Shown here piece by piece: positions 22,342 through 23,701 of a stretch of DNA of 23,701 nucleotides. Location of the stretch: positions 1-23,701 of the forward strand of contig CALBJS010000197.1 of NCBI GenBank assembly GCA_937892995.1, written 5' to 3'. The notes under the pieces are model-generated. The model did not search any database. It had not been told where the DNA came from and worked only from the letters and a program-made list of their open reading frames with translations. The number at the start of each line of letters is the position of its first letter. Positions within the stretch are counted from its first letter, which is position 1. The position numbers and the translations under genes were made by a program. The DNA comes from an uncultured Peptococcaceae bacterium (GTDB taxonomy: Bacteria; Bacillota; Desulfitobacteriia; Desulfitobacteriales; Syntrophobotulaceae).

Positions 22342-23205
22342 ATGAATACTAGATTATACAATTTAGGTAAACTACGCCAATCGATTCTTGTTATTATGTC
22401 TATACTCCTAATATCAACAATAATTTGGAAGCTATTTATCACCAAAAATAAGATTATTGCCAAAGACTATCTTTTGCTGGCTTCCATTTCCCCAGATATA
22501 ATAATAGCATTTCAACAAAACAAGCCAGAATTATGGAAAGATTATGTGACCGTAATCACAGCGGGTCAAAACCTAACCGTCGAAAGTAAAGAGAATTTAT
22601 TGAATACCATTCTAATTCAATTAGATAGGGGCATCGACTTCCAAGAATTGAACTGGTACGGTATAGATAAAAATATTAGAAAATCAGCTCAGTACTACCG
22701 AACGCTTTTCGATAAATATTCTGTATATACTCCTGGAAAATACTTATTTCCGTTAGCACAAACATGTTACTATATCGATACATATGGAGCAGATAGGGAA
22801 GGGGGCCTACGCTCCCATCAAGGCACAGATCTATTTGACAAGAAAGGCACACCGATATTTAGTGTCTGCCAAGGTACAGTTGAAAAGCTTGGTTGGAATA
22901 GGCTTGGCGGCGAGAGAGTAGGGGTCAGAGGTAAGGACGGTAACTATTATTATTATGCTCACCTTGAGACTATCAATCAAGATTTATTTATCAGTAAGGA
23001 GATAAATAAAGGTGAATTAATCGGAACTATGGGAAACACAGGTGATGCTATCACAACACCTGTTCATTTACATTTCGGAATAGAACTCCTGAATGGTGAA
23101 TGGCTTAATCCATATCCCTTACTAAAAGTGTGGGAGTATCAAAGATTTGACATCACTGCAAAAAATGAATGGTGTTATTTCGGCTTAATAGAAAAAACTA
23201 TTTGA
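22342..23205 (+). CDS. Membrane-anchored M23 family metallopeptidase
   Basis: A second LytM-type peptidase, predicted to cut peptidoglycan outside the membrane. A transmembrane segment lies at about residues 15-33, then a linker region of about 120 residues without recognised domain, then the M23 domain with H159 and D163 (HQGTD) and H242/H244 (HLHFG). The zinc and catalytic positions appear intact. It lacks LysM and G5, unlike the M23 protein at 922. ATG 22342 is chosen because GGGGG at 22328-22332 lies nine bases upstream; an in-frame TTG at 22336 is less well placed. TATAAT at 22316-22321 may be its -10 but has no clear -35, and CATATATA at 22312 could be a sporulation-type element, so regulation is open. 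Its stop lies within a terminator hairpin. Confidence 0.88.
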   Translation: MNTRLYNLGKLRQSILVIMSILLISTIIWKLFITKNKIIAKDYLLLASISPDIIIAFQQNKPELWKDYVTVITAGQNLTVESKENLLNTILIQLDRGIDFQELNWYGIDKNIRKSAQYYRTLFDKYSVYTPGKYLFPLAQTCYYIDTYGADREGGLRSHQGTDLFDKKGTPIFSVCQGTVEKLGWNRLGGERVGVRGKDGNYYYYAHLETINQDLFISKEINKGELIGTMGNTGDAITTPVHLHFGIELLNGEWLNPYPLLKVWEYQRFDITAKNEWCYFGLIEKTI

Positions 23206-23218
23206 AAGCCTATTTTTT
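23182..23218 (+). terminator. Terminator overlapping the end of the second M23 gene
   Basis: GGCTT-AATAG (23182-23191) pairs with CTATT (23198-23202) and AAGCC (23206-23210), leaving a bulged TGA, which is the stop codon. The loop is six A residues, and a TATTTTTT run follows to 23218. Confidence 0.6.
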
Positions 23219-23701
23219 AACAGCAGTAATATCTTTATAATTGGGTCCTATAATAAATATTATGTAAAGTGAAAGGCTTAATAAGAAATATCTTTGAGAA
23301 ATACTATATACTAATATGGCAATTATTACGTTTATCTATTCAACCAATGATCTGCACGATCTGAAAATCTTCTGGCTAATAATAGACTTCTAAGGCCTTA
23401 TCCTATTTACTAATTGCTATCCAATATCACTAGGATATATTTTATCCATAATCTATCGAATCTAAGCTTCTACAACCTTGGAGCGAAATTAAAATATGAG
23501 CCTATCAAATACCAGGCTCATATTTGCATTCTAAGGCATTAAAATTTAGTGACTAAGGTGTTAGTACCTTAAATATATTTAGGCGTAATTCCCTAGCGAA
23601 TATTCACGTGATTTTCAGGGTGTATTTAGGGGATGCTGAATAGCCGCATGAGTTTTAATTTATAGCAGGTCTAGACTGTTTAAACAAACCATGAATCCTT
23701 C
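23206..23701. other. Non-coding right end of the window
   Basis: I see no open frame of convincing length on either strand in these roughly 500 bases, and no tRNA. The minus strand reading in from 23701 meets a stop within about 45 bases in every frame. The stretch contains the terminator end at 23206-23218, a strong hairpin at 23492-23525, a smaller one (TAAGGT at 23554-23559 with ACCTTA at 23566-23571), and an ATG at 23691 that could open a gene cut by the window edge. Base composition is as AT-rich as the neighbouring spacers. Confidence 0.6.
23492..23525. terminator. Strong 12-bp hairpin, possible terminator on either strand
   Basis: AAATATGAGCCT (23492-23503) and AGGCTCATATTT (23514-23525) form a perfect 12-bp stem around a 10-base loop. 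On the minus strand the stem is followed by TAATTTCG, giving a modest T tract; on the plus strand only TTT then GCATT. No gene lies directly upstream on either side, so it may end a small RNA or mark the edge of a lost element. Confidence 0.55.

Noticed and set aside
23671..23686. XbaI-like TCTAGA and PmeI-like GTTTAAAC sites close together near the right end, suggesting vector sequence
   Set aside because: No recognisable vector backbone or adapter surrounds them, and the base composition is like the rest of the window.
1..23701. CRISPR array, tRNA or rRNA genes, prophage or complete insertion sequence
   Set aside because: No regularly spaced repeats, no tRNA- or rRNA-like stretches, and no transposase or phage proteins were seen on either strand.

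Overview
The window looks like the chromosome of an anaerobic, spore-forming, AT-rich Firmicute of the Desulfosporosinus/Desulfitobacterium type (class Clostridia, family level inferred). The evidence is gene order. miaB - RicA/YlbF-family gene - mutS - mutL, miaA - hfq, SpoVK-like AAA+ gene - YnbB-like gene, and divergent lexA/yneA all match arrangements known from Bacillus subtilis. Sporulation-type genes, strong AGGAGG-type ribosome binding sites and several TTG starts also fit. No organism name can be proved from this sequence alone. The first 21 bases are not biological: they match the 3' end of an Illumina TruSeq adapter fused to the middle of a gene, so the left edge is a contig end.

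Layout from left to right. (1) 22-3434: 3' part of an FlhG/MinD-type ATPase, a membrane-anchored LysM-G5-M23 cell-wall peptidase with its own extended -10 promoter and a clear terminator, and a DegV-type fatty-acid-binding protein. (2) 3483-6207: an unrecognised protein that may be a remote queuosine-salvage relative, then miaB, then a RicA/YlbF-family protein with a four-cysteine tail. (3) 6420-13795: mutS, a stand-alone hydantoinase/oxoprolinase (HyuA-like) protein, a histone-deacetylase-fold enzyme with an extra C-terminal zinc-ribbon-like region, and mutL. The last three of these overlap end to start, so mutS and mutL are separated by two coupled genes. (4) 13865-14770 on the minus strand: an M14 gamma-D-glutamyl-diamino-acid peptidase-like enzyme. 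(5) 14862-16934: an RsmJ-like methyltransferase overlapping miaA, then hfq and a terminator. (6) 17133-21168: a SpoVK-like AAA+ ATPase, a YnbB-like PLP enzyme, signal peptidase I and D-Ala-D-Ala ligase. (7) 21173-22243: divergent lexA and yneA sharing an SOS control region with three LexA boxes, one of them a perfect palindrome filling the spacer of a consensus promoter. (8) 22342-23205: a second membrane-anchored M23 peptidase with a terminator at its end. The last roughly 500 bases hold no recognisable gene.

How the genes fit together. The window mixes DNA maintenance (mutS, mutL, lexA, yneA), RNA modification and RNA chaperoning (miaB, miaA, the RsmJ-like enzyme, hfq, the RicA-like protein) and cell envelope or spore functions (two M23 peptidases, the M14 peptidase, Ddl, LepB, SpoVK-like). 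The best-supported regulatory circuit is the lexA/yneA SOS switch. The least explained part is the HyuA-like/deacetylase pair inside the mutS-mutL block.
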